From assembly GCA_934162445.1 (NCBI GenBank), contig CAKPIT010000006.1, forward strand, positions 27,429 to 91,428: DNA of 64,000 nucleotides. The letters are read 5' to 3'. The notes beneath the pieces are model-generated. The model made no database searches. It was not told the origin of the DNA and saw only the letters and a list, made by a program, of their open reading frames with translations. Shown here piece after piece: positions 62,093-64,000 of this stretch. The stretch is from an uncultured Bacilli bacterium. GTDB lineage: Bacteria; Bacillota_I; Bacilli_A; RF39; UBA660. Numbering within the stretch: position 1 is the stretch's first letter; every line of letters begins with the position of its first letter. The translations under genes and the position numbers were made by a program.

Positions 62093-62109
62093 AAATTATT
62101 TACATAAAA

Positions 62110-62137
62110 AAACTCTAGAGAAAATCATCTAGAGTTT
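62110..62137 (+). terminator. Hairpin after the solenoid operon
   Basis: AAACTCTAGA (62110-62119) pairs with TCTAGAGTTT (62128-62137). The stem is strong but no long T run follows, so termination may be partial. Confidence 0.55.
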
Positions 62138-62224
62138 ATCAGCTTTCTGAGAGATGAATCTTATACAAACAATCTCTTTTATGATATAATGTATAAAACG
62201 ATTTATATAAAAAGGTGATTATTT

Positions 62225-62520
62225 ATGAAAAATTATCTAGATAATGATTTGACTGCTCCCAAATATTTATTTCATGGAAGCCCTAACCTTATGAAAATAG
62301 TAGAACCCAAAAAAGCAAAAGACTCAAATAGTAATTCTGAAAATGAAGATTTAGCAGTTTTTTAACATCATCCTTTTTGCTAGCAACTGCCTATGCCTTT
62401 AAGGATCAAATAAAAAAATTGAGTGAAGGAAAAAAATACTTGTTTTGAAAAGTAAATATAGCTATGCAATTGTAAATGAGATAATTTATAACAGGATTAA
62501 ATCCTGTTTTTATGTGAGAT
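62225..62520 (+). pseudogene. Frameshifted gene, HGSP-motif protein
   Basis: From ATG 62225 a frame encodes KYLFHGSPNLMKIVEPKKA and runs to AVF before a stop at 62363-62365. The same protein clearly continues in another frame (SSFLLATAYAFKDQIKK), stops at 62448, and seems to continue once more (KSKYSYAIVNEII). Two frameshifts mean it is no longer functional. The HGSP start followed by a YAF helix recalls small ADP-ribosyltransferase-like proteins; that family call is a guess. The first shift lies in a run of six T. Confidence 0.7.
62490..62512 (+). terminator. Terminator at the end of the broken gene
   Basis: AACAGGA pairs with TCCTGTT around TTAAA and is followed by T. It probably belonged to the decayed gene upstream. 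Confidence 0.65.
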
Positions 62521-62557
62521 GATTATAATTGAAAGACTTTAAAAAGGAGAAATTATT

Positions 62558-62829
62558 ATGGATGTAAAAATATTGAATGGTGAGTTGAAATTTAAGTTTA
62601 GAGTATCGGCAATTTTTATTACTTTGTCAAGTTAAGTAATGATAGTGAAACAATAAATAGATTAAATATGAATTATGTAGAAAATGAGAAAAGCGGTAAG
62701 ATAGAACATCACTATAGTTGGATCCCTTTAAATGATATTAACAATTATAATATTCTTCCAAATATAATTAAAAAAAGTTTAAGTTTAGAAAATGAAAGCT
62801 TTCATTATATAGTAAATGAGGAATCGTGA
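62558..62829 (+). pseudogene. Nudix hydrolase remnant with internal deletion
   Basis: ATG 62558, with a good AAAAAGGAGAAATT site, starts MDVKILNGELKFKFRVSAIF, the usual beginning of a small Nudix family, but stops after 25 codons. In another frame from about 62630 the matching C-terminal part appears (KIEHHYSWIPLNDINNYNIL, then PNIIKKSL) up to TGA 62829. The Nudix box between them is missing, so an internal deletion has removed the active site. Confidence 0.7.
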
Positions 62830-63359
62830 AAAACTAAAAGAAATAAGAATAGCATATGAGTAATCAAATTTTGCAAATAACTAATTATGTGATTTTTTTA
62901 ACACATAAAGATGCAAACAATGATGTTAATAAAAAAATATAATTATTGGGAATAGGAAGAAGCACAATAACTGAACATATTAAATATATTAAAGGGTGAT
63001 AAACTTGATAAAATAACACCGTCGGAAAAACCGACATTGATAATTCTAAAAAATGTAAAGATATATAATCCTGATACATTATTGCAGTTGGATGTAGAGT
63101 AAACTGAAAGAAAATAGAGACTAACTGTTGGAAAAATTCCACTTATGGTTTAATATATAAGTATGATGTAATTATTGCAAAAAATTATTTAACTGAAGAA
63201 GAAAATGAATATAGACATAAAATAAGAGACGAAGTTATTCCTAAAATAATAGTTGAATTATTTAGAATATAAAGGAATTGAACCAAATGAATGAAAATAA
63301 GACAAACATAAATTGATAAGTGTATGACTTATGAAAAACTAAAGGAAAGGAGATTATTA
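62830..63359 (+). other. 530 bases of decayed sequence
   Basis: No intact gene is seen. Short coding-like pieces occur in different frames: GIGRSTITEHIKYIKG (about 62947-62996), KNVKIYNPDTLLQLDVE (about 63050-63100) and VIIAKNYLTEEENEYRHKI (about 63167-63225). The second is preceded by a small hairpin (GTCGG/CCGAC, about 63022-63038). They look like remains of several accessory genes. The minus-strand frame 62885-63142 has no ribosome site and is not believed. Confidence 0.5.
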
Positions 63360-64000
63360 ATGGAAGATAATAAATTAATTATATATAAAAATAGTGAAGG
63401 TAATATTATAGTAGATGCTATTTATAAAGATGAAACTTTATGGCTATCACAAAAAGGTATGTCAAAAGTTTTCGATGTTGGAGTACCAGCAATATCAAAA
63501 CATTTAAAAAATATATTTGAAGAAAACGAATTAGATAAAAATTCAGTTGTTTCCAAAATGGAAATAACTGCACCTGACGGAAAAAATTATAATACTGAAG
63601 TTTATAGTCTTGATGCTATAATTGCTGTGGGCTATAGAATTAATTCTAAAAAAGCAACAGAATTTAGAATATGGGCAACAAAAATACTAAAAGAATATAT
63701 GACCAAAGGATTTGCATTAAATGATGAACGTTTCATAAATGGAAATAAATATGATACAAAATATTTTGATGAATTATTAGAACGTATCAAAACAATTAGA
63801 GTTAGTGAAAGAATGGCATATCAAAAAATCACTGATTTATTTATTGCAACAGCAACTGATTACAATCCAAAGTCAGAAGAAGCTTATACTTTCTTTAAAA
63901 TTGTTCAAAATAAGTTACATTTTGCTATAAGTGGGCATACTGCTGCCGAATTAATATATAGTAGAGCAAACTCAGATAAAGAACATATGGGACTAACTAA
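63360..64000 (+). CDS. RhuM-family protein, 3' end outside window
   Basis: The gene starts at ATG 63360 behind AAAGGAAAGGAG and stays open to the last base (213 codons). It has the RhuM layout: DETLWLSQKGMSKVFDV, then VPAISKHLKNIFEENEL, NYNTEVYSLDAIIAVGYRIN and ATEFRIWATKILKEYMTKGF, followed by a helical region (ERMAYQKITDLF). The N-terminal part is HTH-like. RhuM proteins are widespread on genomic islands and near restriction or defence genes; their role is unclear despite the virulence label. Its place after decayed genes marks an accessory hotspot. Confidence 0.88.
   Translation, partial: MEDNKLIIYKNSEGNIIVDAIYKDETLWLSQKGMSKVFDVGVPAISKHLKNIFEENELDKNSVVSKMEITAPDGKNYNTEVYSLDAIIAVGYRINSKKATEFRIWATKILKEYMTKGFALNDERFINGNKYDTKYFDELLERIKTIRVSERMAYQKITDLFIATATDYNPKSEEAYTFFKIVQNKLHFAISGHTAAELIYSRANSDKEHMGLT

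Noticed and set aside
62885..63142. 85-codon open frame on the minus strand
   Set aside because: No ribosome site, unusual composition, and it lies across plus-strand gene remnants; treated as chance.
1..64000. Mycoplasma-type code with TGA as Trp
   Set aside because: TGG is used for Trp throughout and several genes end naturally at TGA (for example 21244-21246 and 9679-9681).
1..64000. Insertion sequences, CRISPR arrays or rRNA genes
   Set aside because: No transposase-like protein, spacer array or rRNA-like conserved sequence was seen.

Overview
The window is one stretch of a very AT-rich bacterial chromosome, almost entirely coding, with short intergenic gaps. TGG encodes Trp, TGA is used as a stop, Shine-Dalgarno sites are strong, and promoters are of the TTGACA/TATAAT type. 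Marker genes are Gram-positive: a T-box in front of serS, the L19 leader, SspI, SpoVS, YfmF/YfmH, a CIRCE element, and a class B-like sortase with its substrate. I infer an uncultured, low-GC Bacillota of the class Bacilli with a small genome (RF39/Erysipelotrichales-like gut lineages). The standard bacterial code argues against a true mycoplasma. SspI and SpoVS suggest a spore-forming ancestry.

Bases 1-16643 hold a long co-directional cluster for an envelope machine. Its first part looks like a Tad/type IV pilus (CpaB-like SAF protein, CpaF ATPase, TadB and TadC platform proteins, pilin-like small proteins, a CpaE/TadZ-like protein). Its second part looks like a single-membrane type IV secretion system (VirB2-like pilin, VirB6-like channel, VirB3/PrgI-like protein, VirB4 split into two genes, a SpoIID plus amidase wall hydrolase, VirD4). 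No relaxase, integrase or oriT is seen beside it, so it may be a fixed secretion or pilus apparatus rather than a mobile element. This hybrid is the leading candidate for an undescribed system.

Bases 16660-29540 are mostly housekeeping: sspI, lemA with a DUF2207 protein, an alpha/beta hydrolase, an rRNA methyltransferase and a pseudouridine synthase, spoVS, and a LysR regulator with a perfect palindrome in its promoter. They also include a tight four-gene operon (glycosyltransferase, archaeal-type AdoMet synthetase, HPr-kinase-like P-loop protein, Nudix hydrolase) and T-box-controlled serS.

Bases 29600-36470 form an accessory block: an XRE regulator, a soluble VirD4 paralog with a changed Walker B, a tail-anchored PHP-domain protein, a transglutaminase-like protein with a coiled tail, a DUF1963 protein and an ankyrin protein. 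It may be linked to the secretion machine. tRNA-His follows, then a CIRCE-controlled htpG, a Yip1-like membrane protein, ppdK, a phosphatase-glycosyltransferase fusion, a CYTH protein and a divergent uracil-DNA-glycosylase-fold protein.

Bases 45300-53330 carry a DUF2975/XRE/DUF4173-like operon with a nine-base G tract and a palindromic operator, a WYL regulator, HAD and APH enzymes, deoD and the yfmF/yfmH pair. Bases 53370-56770 encode a secreted VWA/MucBP-type surface protein and its sortase. rplS, lepB and an ASCH protein follow.

The last 6 kb are accessory. They contain a promoter-driven 26-residue peptide next to an ABC-exporter-like membrane fragment, a DUF3841 protein, a 720-residue solenoid with fifteen exact-length 29-residue repeats, decayed genes, and a RhuM-family gene running off the end.
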